A DNA stretch of 32,098 nt, taken from Gemmatimonadaceae bacterium (GTDB lineage: Bacteria; Gemmatimonadota; Gemmatimonadetes; Gemmatimonadales; Gemmatimonadaceae). How positions within the stretch are numbered: the first letter of the stretch is position 1; every line of letters starts with the position of its first letter. This document shows positions 1 to 6,968 of the stretch, piece by piece. Both the position numbers and the translations under genes were made by a program. The stretch spans positions 1-32,098 of the forward strand of contig JANJUF010000038.1 in assembly GCA_024710705.1 (NCBI GenBank), given 5' to 3'. The notes beneath the pieces were generated by a model. It was not told the DNA's origin and searched no databases. It saw only the letters and a program-made list of their open reading frames with translations.

Positions 1-242
1 GCGTCGTTGCCGGCGAAGACGGTGAACTTGTGGTCGGGCGTCACGGCGTGCTGGAGGGCCATGGCCACGGCCGGGCGCATGTTGCGCGCCGCGCAGCCGC
101 ACATCGAGTTGACCACCATCAGCTGCGTGCCCTTCGTGCCCCGCAACGCCTCGTCCACCGCCTCGGCCGACTTCAGCTCCGTCACGCCGAGCTGCGCGAT
201 CTCGGCGCGCATCGGACCAATGAACCGCTCGTCATACATCAT
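1..242 (-). CDS. Bacilliredoxin, BrxA/BrxB (YphP/YqiW) family, partial
   Basis: The 3' end is cut off by the left window edge; 80 codons are visible. The N-terminus begins MMYDERFIGPMRAE and carries the motif NSMCGCAARNMRP, with the Cys-Gly-Cys active site that defines the YphP/YqiW bacilliredoxin family. Members of this family remove bacillithiol from, or otherwise reduce, mixed disulfides on cytoplasmic proteins (family knowledge). The start is the first of two adjacent ATG codons, with a good AGGAGAGG ribosome-binding site a few bases upstream. It follows the GroES-like gene by 26 bases on the same strand, so it is probably the last visible member of that operon. Family assignment is strong; whether this organism makes bacillithiol cannot be seen here. 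Confidence 0.9.
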   Translation of the reverse strand, partial: MMYDERFIGPMRAEIAQLGVTELKSAEAVDEALRGTKGTQLMVVNSMCGCAARNMRPAVAMALQHAVTPDHKFTVFAGND

Positions 243-268
243 TGCTGCCTCTCCTCTGTACGTGGGTG

Positions 269-628
269 CTACTCTCGGCTCAGTGCCAGCAACGCCGCCT
301 GTGGGACCACCAGGTAGCGCTCGTTGTCGAACGTGATCTCCACCGCCGCCTTGCGGAAGAAGATCGCATAGTCCCCGACCTTGGCCTGCATCGGGATGTG
401 CTTTGTCTCCTTCTGCCCGGCGATGCGCCAGGGCTCGTCAAGGTGGTCCGCCACCTCCGGCAACGGGGTGCCGGGCCCAGTGGCGACGATGCGCCCACCC
501 TGCACCGCCTGGCTTTCCATTGCCGTCGCGGGGAGGTAGAGCCCCACCTTCGTGCGCTCCTCGCCGTCCTCGACCTTGATCAACACGCGGTCGCCGACGA
601 CGATCAACTCCTTCTTTCCCTTACGCAT
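269..628 (-). CDS. GroES-like co-chaperonin family protein
   Basis: A 119-residue protein starting MRKGKKELIVVGDRVLIK, which matches the GroES beta-barrel opening. The later segments VGLYLPATA (mobile-loop position), GGRIVATGPGTP, KVGDYAIF and ERYLVVP follow the GroES order. It is about 20 residues longer than typical GroES (about 97) because of an insertion after GPGTP containing EVADHLDEPWRIAGQKETKH. The usual GroEL-binding Ile-Val-Leu of the mobile loop appears as Leu-Tyr-Leu. No groEL gene is adjacent. I therefore read it as a divergent paralogue rather than the housekeeping GroES. The ATG lies 13 bases after the stop of the M24 peptidase gene, and no clear Shine-Dalgarno is seen, which suggests translation following on from that gene. 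Function as a chaperonin partner is unproven. Confidence 0.8.
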   Translation of the reverse strand: MRKGKKELIVVGDRVLIKVEDGEERTKVGLYLPATAMESQAVQGGRIVATGPGTPLPEVADHLDEPWRIAGQKETKHIPMQAKVGDYAIFFRKAAVEITFDNERYLVVPQAALLALSRE

Positions 629-641
629 ACTGGAGAATAAC

Positions 642-2039
642 TCAGCGGACGAGGAATAGGTTCGCTTGGCGTCGCAGCGCCCAGCGCGTGCGGCCGTCCG
701 GGCCGATGATGGCGTCCTCCTCCTGCGCCATGCGCACGGGCTGGCCTCCCCATTCCGGCACCGGCGTCGTGGCCTGCAGTTCAATCGAGTACCACATGTT
801 CGCGATTACCTCGGCCTCTCCCTGCAGCCCCGTGCCTTCTTGCGCGTCCCAGCGACCCACCAGCGGACCGGCGCCGTGGCCGTGCAGTCCGATCGGGTGC
901 GAGTAGAGGGTGCCGTTGATACCGGCGGCGCGCATTCGCGCCAGCGACGCCGCCAGCACTTCGTTGCCGGTTCGGCCAGCACGCAGCTCCTCCATCGTGA
1001 TGTCCTGCAGGCGGTTGGCGTTGGCGAGGGCGCGCTGCAAGCCCACCGGCGGCGCCGTCTCGCCGGGCAGCAGGACGTAGCCGTTGTGCTGCGTGTCGGT
1101 GGCCAGCCCCATCGCGACAATGCCCACGTCGCACCAGAGCACGTCGCCACGCTGGATGACGGGATCGTCCCCCAGCTGTGCCGCGCTCGCGCCTCGGCGC
1201 TGCACGCCGACGCTCGGCTGGAACCACGTCCCCAGACCGAGGTCGTTCACCGTCTGCCGCCACCACCAGACCAAGTCGCTGGTGCGGGTCACCCCCGGCG
1301 TGATGACCTCGCTGGAGAACATGCGCTGGGTGAGCGTCCACACGAGCTCCTGCAGCTTCACGTAGGCTTCGGCTTCCGCCGGGAGCCTCGAGGCGATGAA
1401 CTCCAGTGGCAGGGCATCCACGGCGCGGAAACGGGCCGTCCAGCGCGGGCCGAGCGCCTCGGCCATGCCATCGCGCTCCCCGGCCGTGAGGCCGTCGCTG
1501 AAGGCGAAGGTGCGCGAGACGTTGATGGCAATGACCTTCGGGTCACGCTCCTCGAGGAGCGCGAGGAGCGCGCCCCACTGTTCCGCGCCCACCAGCTCGG
1601 CCTGCCGACCCTCGGTCCCGGCGTCCACCGTCGCCATCGCCCGCCGGGCTTCGTACACCCCGCCCTGGGAGCTCCCACCGAGGGCGATGCGCTCGATGCA
1701 GGCGCCATCGCCGCTGTCCACACGGCCGCTCGCCGCGCAGCGGTCGAAGAACAGGTAGATCGTCCGCCGCCGCGCCGCGAAGGTGGTGGGCGAGACCAGC
1801 GAGGAAAAGGTGGGATCCTCGTTGTACTCGCGCATCGGAATCACCCACGCATCCACTCCGTGCCTGCGCATCAGCGCCGGCAACACCGTGCGCATGCGCT
1901 GCTCGAGCCACGCCTGCCGCAGCGCCGCCTGCTCTCGCAGCGTGCCGAATGGGCGTTGGGCCGCGAGGTCTGCGGGCCACGCCATGCCGAGTACCATCCC
2001 GGCGATCAGTGCTGTGCGTACGCTCGTGGAACGCCCCAT
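642..2039 (-). CDS. Exported M24-family metallopeptidase (Xaa-Pro aminopeptidase-like)
   Basis: 465 residues. Residues 1-27 form a signal peptide ending LAAQ, so the enzyme is expected outside the cytoplasm. An N-terminal creatinase-like domain (about 30-220) precedes a pita-bread M24 domain (about 225-465). Metal-ligand positions can be matched to aminopeptidase P: Asp304 and Asp315 with the usual spacing of 11 (CDVG and ATDT), His381 (SHPIG), Glu420 (YSIELQ) and Glu440 or Glu441, plus the second conserved His388. This suggests a dinuclear metal enzyme acting on N-termini of peptides with proline at position 2, but substrate is not evident. The ATG overlaps the stop of the upstream membrane-protein gene by one base (TGATG) and has a GAGAGGGG site before it. 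Much longer upstream readings of the same frame are spurious. Confidence 0.88.
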   Translation of the reverse strand: MGRSTSVRTALIAGMVLGMAWPADLAAQRPFGTLREQAALRQAWLEQRMRTVLPALMRRHGVDAWVIPMREYNEDPTFSSLVSPTTFAARRRTIYLFFDRCAASGRVDSGDGACIERIALGGSSQGGVYEARRAMATVDAGTEGRQAELVGAEQWGALLALLEERDPKVIAINVSRTFAFSDGLTAGERDGMAEALGPRWTARFRAVDALPLEFIASRLPAEAEAYVKLQELVWTLTQRMFSSEVITPGVTRTSDLVWWWRQTVNDLGLGTWFQPSVGVQRRGASAAQLGDDPVIQRGDVLWCDVGIVAMGLATDTQHNGYVLLPGETAPPVGLQRALANANRLQDITMEELRAGRTGNEVLAASLARMRAAGINGTLYSHPIGLHGHGAGPLVGRWDAQEGTGLQGEAEVIANMWYSIELQATTPVPEWGGQPVRMAQEEDAIIGPDGRTRWALRRQANLFLVR

Positions 2040-2533
2040 CACGAATGCCCCTCTCGCCCCTTCAACAGGAGCAGTCGAACCACGGTGGAGACCAAGGCAA
2101 GCACCACCGCGAACACGGTGATTCCCGCAATGCGGAAGAACGCGATGCGCGCCGACGCAACCTGCCAATCCTCGAGCGTGGCGACCATGCTCCCCACCTG
2201 CTCGAGGCCAAGCAGCGTGAGGCCCAGCGACATCAGGATCTCCGTTCCCGCCTCGAGCACGGCGAACGCGGGTGCCCGCCACCACCAGGCGCGAGCCGGA
2301 TAGTTGCCGAGGTGCAGCGTCGCCATCAGGAAGAGGAAGACCGCGCCGCCGATGAACGTCCCGGCGATCCACAGCCAGCTGTCGCTCCAACCGAAGCCCA
2401 CGACCAACGCCCGATAGCTGCGCAACCCCGCGCCGGTGAGGATCGCCATCACCGGCAGCGACAGCGAGACTTTCCGGAGGAAGTCGGGTTCCTCCGGCAT
2501 CGTCATCATCACCGTCGAGCGGAGCAGGGGCAT
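2039..2533 (-). CDS. Small polytopic membrane protein of unknown function
   Basis: 164 residues with three or four hydrophobic segments. Clear ones are WLWIAGTFIGGAVFLFLMAT, a middle segment around ILMSLGLTLLG, and a C-terminal one around ITVFAVVLALVSTVVRLLLL ending in a basic tail. I do not recognise the family. It begins four bases after the stop of the RidA gene and its stop overlaps the start of the M24 peptidase gene, so it belongs to the same transcript. Its place between an exported RidA-like protein and an exported peptidase suggests an envelope role, but nothing in the sequence identifies a substrate or partner. In-frame ATG codons at the second and third methionines (MMTMPEEP) are alternative starts. 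Confidence 0.75.
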   Translation of the reverse strand: MPLLRSTVMMTMPEEPDFLRKVSLSLPVMAILTGAGLRSYRALVVGFGWSDSWLWIAGTFIGGAVFLFLMATLHLGNYPARAWWWRAPAFAVLEAGTEILMSLGLTLLGLEQVGSMVATLEDWQVASARIAFFRIAGITVFAVVLALVSTVVRLLLLKGREGHS

Positions 2534-2537
2534 CAGG

Positions 2538-3023
2538 TCAGCGGGTGGCGATGCATTCGATCTCCACGCGGGCGCCCAGCGCGAGGCCGCTGGTGCCGAA
2601 CGCCGAGCGCGCCGGCAGTCGCTCGGCCGCGAAGAACTCGCGATACACGACGTTCATCCGGTCCCACTCGCCCATGTCGGCCATCATGATGGTGCACTTC
2701 ACGACGCGGTCCATGCCGGATCCGATCGAGTCGAGCACCGTCTTGATGTTCGTGAGCGTCTGCCGCGTCTCGGCCTCGATGCCCCCGGGCACCACCGTGC
2801 CGGCGGCCGAGGGATCGGTGCCGATCTGGCCGGAGAGGAAGATCAGGTCGCCGACGCGCACGGCTGGCGAGAAGGGGCGGGTCGGGGCGCCGAACGGGGT
2901 GAGGTAACCGACATCAACGCGCCGAGGCGCCTGCGACGGCGGTGCCGGTGCCCGCAGGCTCGCGAAGACGAGCAGGCCGACAATGGCGAGGACCGCTGCG
3001 ATACCTACCAGCCGTGGATTCAT
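2538..3023 (-). CDS. RidA/YjgF-family protein with N-terminal membrane anchor
   Basis: 161 residues. Residues 6-23 are a hydrophobic anchor or uncleaved signal (VGIAAVLAIVGLLVFASL), followed by a Pro/Ala-rich linker and a RidA domain from about residue 36. The RidA hallmarks are present: LSGQIG, the substrate-binding arginine in LPARSAFG (Arg139) and Glu156 in VEIECIA. Classical RidA hydrolyses reactive enamines and imines made by PLP enzymes in the cytoplasm; here the anchor implies a location at or beyond the inner membrane, which is unusual. The start ATG overlaps the lepB stop by four bases (ATGA), which fixes the start and indicates translational coupling. The conserved arginine argues for an active deaminase rather than a divergent YjgF protein, but activity is inferred. 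Confidence 0.87.
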   Translation of the reverse strand: MNPRLVGIAAVLAIVGLLVFASLRAPAPPSQAPRRVDVGYLTPFGAPTRPFSPAVRVGDLIFLSGQIGTDPSAAGTVVPGGIEAETRQTLTNIKTVLDSIGSGMDRVVKCTIMMADMGEWDRMNVVYREFFAAERLPARSAFGTSGLALGARVEIECIATR

Positions 3024-3880
3024 CGGATCACGTGTCCTATGCGGTTCCAGCGGATGTCCGTGAGTGCGGGAAGCGGTCGGTCGGAGTCGTCGGCGTTCCA
3101 GGAGTAGTACACGAACAGCGGCCGTCCGCGCACGTTCTCGCGCGGCACGATGCCCCAGTAGCGCGAGTCCTTCGAGTTGTACCGGTTGTCGCCCATCATC
3201 CAATAGTGACCCTCGGGAATCACCAAGGGTCCCCAGGTATCGAGGGTGGGGCGCGCCGGCGCCGCGCCGAAGCGCGAGCTGTCGAGCGCAATCCGCGCCT
3301 GCCACTCGAAGAGCGGGTGCCATTCGTCGCCCGGAGTCCCGTTGGCGCTGGCCGCCTCGAAGCCGAGGCGCTGCGGCACGCCGTTCACGTGCACGACGCC
3401 TTCGCGCGAGAGGATCGTGTCGCCCGGCATGCCGATCAACCGCTTCACGAGGATGGGCGTCGGGTCGTCGGGCTGGTCCACCTGCCGCGGCGAGATGAAG
3501 ACGATGATCTCGCCCCGCTGCGGCTCGGCGTAGCCCGGCAGGTTGATGTCGGTGAACGGCAGGTGCGGTCCGTAGCGCAGCTTGTTCACGAAAAGCCAGT
3601 CGCCGATCAACATGGACGGGATCATCGAGCCCGAGGGGATCCGGTAGGCTTCGATGAGGAAGGTCCGGAGGAGCAGGAAGATCGCGATGGTGCCGGCGAT
3701 GGACTTGAACCCTTCCCAGAACCGCTTGAGGTCAGGCTTGGAGCCGCTGCCCTCGCGGGCGGCGGCGACGACGTTCTTGGCTTTGCTCGGACGCTTCTTC
3801 TGGGCCACGGCGCGCGGGACGAGGGGAGGGGCGTGCTGGGCCGTCGCCGCCGGCGCCGCTCCCGTGGGGAATCTGGTCAC
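3020..3880 (-). CDS. lepB: Signal peptidase I
   Basis: 286 residues from a GTG start. A basic, disordered-looking N-terminus (1-55) precedes one transmembrane segment (about 60-76). The peptidase S26 domain has the nucleophile Ser85 in IPSGSMIPSM, the general base Lys146 in LVKRLIGMPGD, and the GDN box in MMGDNRYNSKDSR. The enzyme cleaves signal peptides of exported preproteins on the periplasmic face of the inner membrane. The insertion around residues 165-215 gives it a length between the short Gram-positive and the long E. coli forms. No clear ribosome-binding site precedes the GTG, so a start slightly downstream is possible. It opens a chain of overlapping genes (RidA, membrane protein, M24 peptidase). 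Confidence 0.93.
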   Translation of the reverse strand: MTRFPTGAAPAATAQHAPPLVPRAVAQKKRPSKAKNVVAAAREGSGSKPDLKRFWEGFKSIAGTIAIFLLLRTFLIEAYRIPSGSMIPSMLIGDWLFVNKLRYGPHLPFTDINLPGYAEPQRGEIIVFISPRQVDQPDDPTPILVKRLIGMPGDTILSREGVVHVNGVPQRLGFEAASANGTPGDEWHPLFEWQARIALDSSRFGAAPARPTLDTWGPLVIPEGHYWMMGDNRYNSKDSRYWGIVPRENVRGRPLFVYYSWNADDSDRPLPALTDIRWNRIGHVIR

Positions 3881-3900
3881 GCGGGAGGGCGAATCCGAGA

Positions 3901-3924
3901 GGGGCGCGCCTCGCGGCGCGCCCC
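3901..3924 (-). terminator. GC-rich hairpin between the SWIB gene and lepB
   Basis: A perfect 10-bp inverted repeat (GGGGCGCGCC, loop TCGC, GGCGCGCCCC) lies 24 bases beyond the SWIB stop and just before the lepB start. There is no strong T-tract on either strand. It may attenuate or end the SWIB transcript; it could also shape the lepB leader. Confidence 0.5.
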
Positions 3925-3947
3925 CCGGTCCTGCGCGACGACCTCGA

Positions 3948-4286
3948 TTACTTGAGGTTCTTCGAGACGAGCTTGGTCATGTCGAACATCGACACCTGCG
4001 ACTTGCCGCCGAAGACGGCCTTGAGCGCGGCGTCGGCATTGATCATGCGACGGTTCTTCTTGTCCTGCAGGCCGTTCTTCTTGATGTAGACCCAGAGCTT
4101 CTTGGTGAGCTCGGTGCGCGGCAGCGGCGAGGCGCCGACGACGGCGGCGAGCTTCTCGTTCGGGGTCACCGGCTTCATGAACGCGGCGTTCGGCTTTCTC
4201 TTCGCGGCCTTCTTCGCCGGCTTCTTCGCGGCCTTCTTCGCGGCCTTCTTCGCCGGCTTCTTCGCAGCCTTCTTCTTGGCAGCCAT
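3948..4286 (-). CDS. SWIB/MDM2-domain protein with Lys/Ala-rich N-terminal tail
   Basis: 112 residues. Residues 1-31 are a basic low-complexity tail built from AAKK and PAKK units, resembling bacterial histone H1-like tails. The C-terminal part (about 40-112) is a SWIB/MDM2 domain, with LAAVVGASPLPRTELTKKLW, YIKKNGLQDKKNRRMINADA and a final FDMTKLVSKNLK. Stand-alone SWIB proteins occur in several bacteria, including Chlamydia, and are thought to be chromatin or topology related, but their biochemical role is poorly defined. The ATG has a GAGGAGA ribosome-binding site about eight bases upstream. It is followed by a GC-rich hairpin and then lepB, so it may be transcribed alone or with that operon. 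A DNA-binding role through the tail is an inference. Confidence 0.88.
   Translation of the reverse strand: MAAKKKAAKKPAKKAAKKAAKKPAKKAAKRKPNAAFMKPVTPNEKLAAVVGASPLPRTELTKKLWVYIKKNGLQDKKNRRMINADAALKAVFGGKSQVSMFDMTKLVSKNLK
4198..4281 (-). repeat. 12-base tandem repeat encoding the Lys/Ala tail
   Basis: About seven near-identical 12-base units of the form TTCTTCGCGGCC on the plus strand (variants TTCTTCGCCGGC and TTCTTCGCAGCC), each coding four residues (AAKK or PAKK) of the SWIB protein tail. Unit number is likely to vary between strains by slippage (inference). Confidence 0.85.
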
Positions 4287-4402
4287 TCGAACTATCTCCT
4301 CGAAAGGATGTGATGGATCGCGCTCTTCGCCCGGTCGAGCACTGCGCGATCTGCCTCGAAAGTAAGGGTCTCCGCACGGCGCGCAATAGGGAGGGAGGGG
4401 CG

Positions 4403-4490
4403 TTTCCCCTCTGAGGAGTCGGCATTTCCCCTCTGGGAAACCCGACAATTCGTGATGCCGTCCCCCGATTCCCCCTCTGGGGAGGGCCCT
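4403..4490. repeat. 22-base-periodic array of small CTCT-loop hairpins
   Basis: In the 213-base gap between the SWIB gene and nfo, TTTCCCCTCTG occurs at 4403 and 4425, and the variant TTCCCCCTCTG at 4469. The spacings are 22 and 44 bases, with one unrelated 22-base unit between. The second copy forms TTTCCC-CTCT-GGGAAA and the third TCCCC-CTCT-GGGGA; the first forms only a weaker CCTC-T-GAGG stem. The array lies directly downstream of nfo and upstream of the SWIB start, so it may work as an nfo terminator, a SWIB leader element, or both. Confidence 0.6.
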
Positions 4491-4499
4491 TTCGCACCC

Positions 4500-5408
4500 T
4501 TACCGCGCGTGCAGTTCCTCGAGCAGCGCAAGCATGCGCGCGTCGGCCGGATCGGCGCTCGCGTCGTCTTCCGCCACCGCTTTCCGCTCGGAAGGCGTCT
4601 CGAGGATGAGCGGGACCGCATCCACCCGCCGGTCGGCCAGCAGCCATCGGAAGGGTTCCACCCCGATGCCGCCCTCCCCGAGCAGGGCGTGGCGGTCCTT
4701 GTTCGAGCCGAACGGATGCTGGCTGTCGTTCAGGTGGAAGAACGCCGGTGGCTCGCCGATGACCGACTCGAAGCGGTCGAGTACGGCCCGGAGCCCCTCG
4801 GCGCTCTCGTGGATGGCGTGGCCGGCCGCGAACAGGTGGCAAGTATCGAGCCCATAGCCGGTGCGGTGCCGCAGTGCGCGCGGCACCTGCTCCAGCATGA
4901 TGGCGATCTCCTCCGGCGTGCGCCCCATCGTGCGTCCGGCACCAGCCGTGTTCTCGATGAGCACGCGCGTGCCGCTCGCCGACTCGGGCACCGTAGCCAA
5001 GGCATGCGCGATGGCCCGTCCCACGCGCACCGCGGCATCCTCGGGCGCGGACTCCCCGGCCGAGCCGGGGTGGAAACAGCAGCCATAGGCGCCCAGCGCG
5101 GTGGTCCGCTCGTACTCACGGGCGAGCCCCGTCTTGGCGCGCAGCGCCTTCTCCTCCTCTGGCGACGCCGTATTGAGGACATACGCGGCGTGCACGAACA
5201 CGGCGCGCGGCGCCAGCCCCACGTCGGCGAGCGCGGCGTGCGCCGCCGCGACCTTCGGCGGCTTCAGCCCGATCCTCTCGTTGTAGTAGGTGGGCGGCGC
5301 GGTGAAGACCTGCACCGCGCGCGCGCCGGCCGCGGCGGCGCGACGCACCGCCATGGGAATCCCTCCACCGTCGTCGGGGTGCACCCCGAACAGTGGGCGT
5401 GCCGTCAC
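4500..5408 (-). CDS. nfo: Endonuclease IV (AP endonuclease, Nfo family)
   Basis: 302 residues from a GTG start. The TIM-barrel AP endonuclease IV family is identified by all nine zinc ligands in order: His73 (VFVHAAYVLNTA), His113 (CCFHPG), Glu152 (LIENTAG), Asp188 and His191 (LDTCHLFAAG), His225 (FHLNDS), Asp238 and His240 (NKDRHALLGEG) and Glu270 (LILETP). It would incise DNA 5' to abasic sites and clean 3'-blocking groups in base-excision repair in the cytoplasm. The GTG overlaps the upstream receiver-protein stop by four bases (GTGA), which fixes the start. Length is slightly above E. coli Nfo (285). The link to an upstream signalling protein by translational coupling is unusual for a repair gene. 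Confidence 0.93.
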   Translation of the reverse strand: MTARPLFGVHPDDGGGIPMAVRRAAAAGARAVQVFTAPPTYYNERIGLKPPKVAAAHAALADVGLAPRAVFVHAAYVLNTASPEEEKALRAKTGLAREYERTTALGAYGCCFHPGSAGESAPEDAAVRVGRAIAHALATVPESASGTRVLIENTAGAGRTMGRTPEEIAIMLEQVPRALRHRTGYGLDTCHLFAAGHAIHESAEGLRAVLDRFESVIGEPPAFFHLNDSQHPFGSNKDRHALLGEGGIGVEPFRWLLADRRVDAVPLILETPSERKAVAEDDASADPADARMLALLEELHAR

Positions 5409-6088
5409 GGCGTCCCAGGCTTCTTGGCGCCGAGATCCACCATCCTCTGCCCCCGCGCGTACTCGACGCTGCGTTCCGTATTCACCGCCCGCAGCCGCTT
5501 CAGCACGTCGGCAATGCGTTGCGCCTGGGTCTCGATGGTCTTGAGCGAGTCGGGAATCTCGTGCGGTTCGAGCATGCCGCCGGTCACGAGGGCAGCCGTC
5601 GTGAGCAGCGCCGCCAAGGGATTGTTGATCTCGTGCTGCAGCGCCAGCGACACCTCGCCGACACCGGCCAGGTAACGCGCCTTCCGCAACTCCTCCTCGG
5701 CCGAGCGCCGCGCCCGCGCGGTTTCCATCCGACGTTCGGCGATGCGGAGGCGTGCGGCGATGTCGCTCGGCGTCACCGGTTTCGAGAGATAATCGTCGGC
5801 GCCGGCGTTCAGCACGTCCTCGAGGTCCGCCGCCTTCGCCCGCGCCGTGACGATGAGGAGATAGACCTCGTCCCCACCGGGGTGCCCGCGAATGCGCCGG
5901 CACACTTCGAGACCATCCAGCACCGGCATGTCCCAGTCGAGCACCACCAGCGGGGCGGGCGCCCGCTGGAATGCGTCCCAGACGTCGGCGCCGTTCCCGT
6001 GGGTCTCCACCTCATGCCCGTACGCGCCCAGCACCGTCGCGATAAGCTCGCGCATGAGGAGGTCGTCGTCCGCCAGTTGGATGCGCAT
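5405..6088 (-). CDS. Response-regulator receiver fused to a HisKA dimerisation domain, no ATPase domain
   Basis: 227 residues. Residues 1-118 are a receiver domain with acidic Asp7-Asp9, phosphoacceptor Asp51 (VVLDWDMP), Thr81 and Lys103 (YLSKPVTP). A coiled-coil linker (118-140) leads to a histidine-kinase dimerisation helix with LQHEINNPLAAL, where His152 is the usual phosphorylated histidine and the following Glu and Asn are typical. The protein then stops after about 75 residues (KKPGTP) without N, G1, F or G2 boxes of the catalytic domain. It could accept or relay phosphoryl groups but not make them from ATP. A GTG at 6100, overlapping the upstream stop as GTGA, is an in-frame alternative start adding four residues. 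It is coupled by overlap to nfo downstream. Confidence 0.87.
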   Translation of the reverse strand: MRIQLADDDLLMRELIATVLGAYGHEVETHGNGADVWDAFQRAPAPLVVLDWDMPVLDGLEVCRRIRGHPGGDEVYLLIVTARAKAADLEDVLNAGADDYLSKPVTPSDIAARLRIAERRMETARARRSAEEELRKARYLAGVGEVSLALQHEINNPLAALLTTAALVTGGMLEPHEIPDSLKTIETQAQRIADVLKRLRAVNTERSVEYARGQRMVDLGAKKPGTP

Positions 6089-6096
6089 GCCAGCAC

Positions 6097-6903
6097 TCAC
6101 CAGTCGATGCTCCCGAAACGGATCACGGTGCGGGGAGACGCGCCGCCGCGTTGGGTGGCCGTCCACGCCACCGCCAAGCGAGTCCCGCGGAAGGCCACCA
6201 GCGGCGTGCGGGCCTCGCCCGTCTCGTCCGATACCGCGAGACGATGCTCGAAAATGTGTCCCTGCAGCCGGGAGAGCGCGAGCCCAAGGCGCGGCATCCG
6301 GCTGTTGGGATCCTCGTATGCGACCACCACGGTATCACCGCGCGACGCCACGGCGGCCATCGAGGGACGGTCGCCGTACACGATGGGCACCGGTTCGTGG
6401 AAGAGCGCGCCCCTCTCCATCGTGTGCGTGAAGAAGAGGCCGGCCCCTTCCGCCGCGTCGAGATAGTACACGAGGTGGACGTAGCCATTCAGTGAATCGG
6501 CGGCGATGTAGGGCACCGGCCGCGCGCATCCCGCGCGCCCACGGTCCATCGCGTCGGCGGTGACGGCGGCGTTCCAACTCAGCCCGCCGTCATCGGAGCG
6601 TGCCACGCGGAGCAGGACACTGGAGTCCGCTTGCACGGTGAACCAACTCGCGTAGGCCTCGCCAGCCGTCGCCAGCGTGGCCCGGCGCGTGGCCACACAG
6701 AGCGACGCCTCGTCGGGCCAGGTCGGGGGCGTCCAGCGCGGCACCAAGGCCACGCCGTCGGCGGTGGTGGAATCGAGGGTCAACTGCACCGAGTCGGCCA
6801 GCGCCCCGCTCCGGCGCGCAACCTCGTCGTCCCAGCGGACAGGGGTGGGCACGCATGCGGTCACGGCGAAGACCGCGGCGATGGACACATCTCTCGGGCG
6901 CAT
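6097..6903 (-). CDS. Lipoprotein with sialidase-like Asp-box repeat
   Basis: 268 residues. A short signal peptide ends in the lipobox VTAC, so Cys17 is the predicted lipidated residue. The rest is beta-rich with a clear Asp-box, SDDGGLSW, and weaker repeats, the pattern of sialidase/BNR six-bladed propellers. Segments such as AYASWFTVQADSSVLLRVAR and NGYVHLVYYLDA fit propeller blades. I see no arginine triad that would support sialidase catalysis, so it may be a binding or structural propeller. It begins divergently from pruA with a 65-base shared upstream region and ends by overlapping or abutting the receiver-protein gene, forming the first gene of a three-gene coupled unit. No specific function can be given. 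Confidence 0.75.
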   Translation of the reverse strand: MRPRDVSIAAVFAVTACVPTPVRWDDEVARRSGALADSVQLTLDSTTADGVALVPRWTPPTWPDEASLCVATRRATLATAGEAYASWFTVQADSSVLLRVARSDDGGLSWNAAVTADAMDRGRAGCARPVPYIAADSLNGYVHLVYYLDAAEGAGLFFTHTMERGALFHEPVPIVYGDRPSMAAVASRGDTVVVAYEDPNSRMPRLGLALSRLQGHIFEHRLAVSDETGEARTPLVAFRGTRLAVAWTATQRGGASPRTVIRFGSIDW

Positions 6904-6968
6904 GCCTGAAGTATCGCCCGAGGGGGGATTAGATTTCTACGTCTCACTTCCTCACACCCCCGCTTGCG
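6904..6968. promoter_or_regulatory. Short divergent promoter region
   Basis: Sixty-five bases separate the divergent starts of the Asp-box lipoprotein (minus) and pruA (plus), so promoters for both must lie here or extend into coding sequence. AT-richer GATTAGATTT is a possible minus-ten-like element for pruA. No clear operator or ribosome-binding site is visible. Confidence 0.45.

Noticed and set aside
666-2303. A 545-codon plus-strand open frame opposite the M24 peptidase
   Set aside because: Opposite a gene with all metal ligands present; composition is that of a shadow frame.
4403-4490. Possible CRISPR array
   Set aside because: Repeat cores are about 11 bases, spacers are not of uniform 30-base type, and no cas genes are present.
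6097-6903. Catalytic sialidase
   Set aside because: Only one good Asp-box and no arginine triad or catalytic Tyr/Glu/Asp pattern could be identified.
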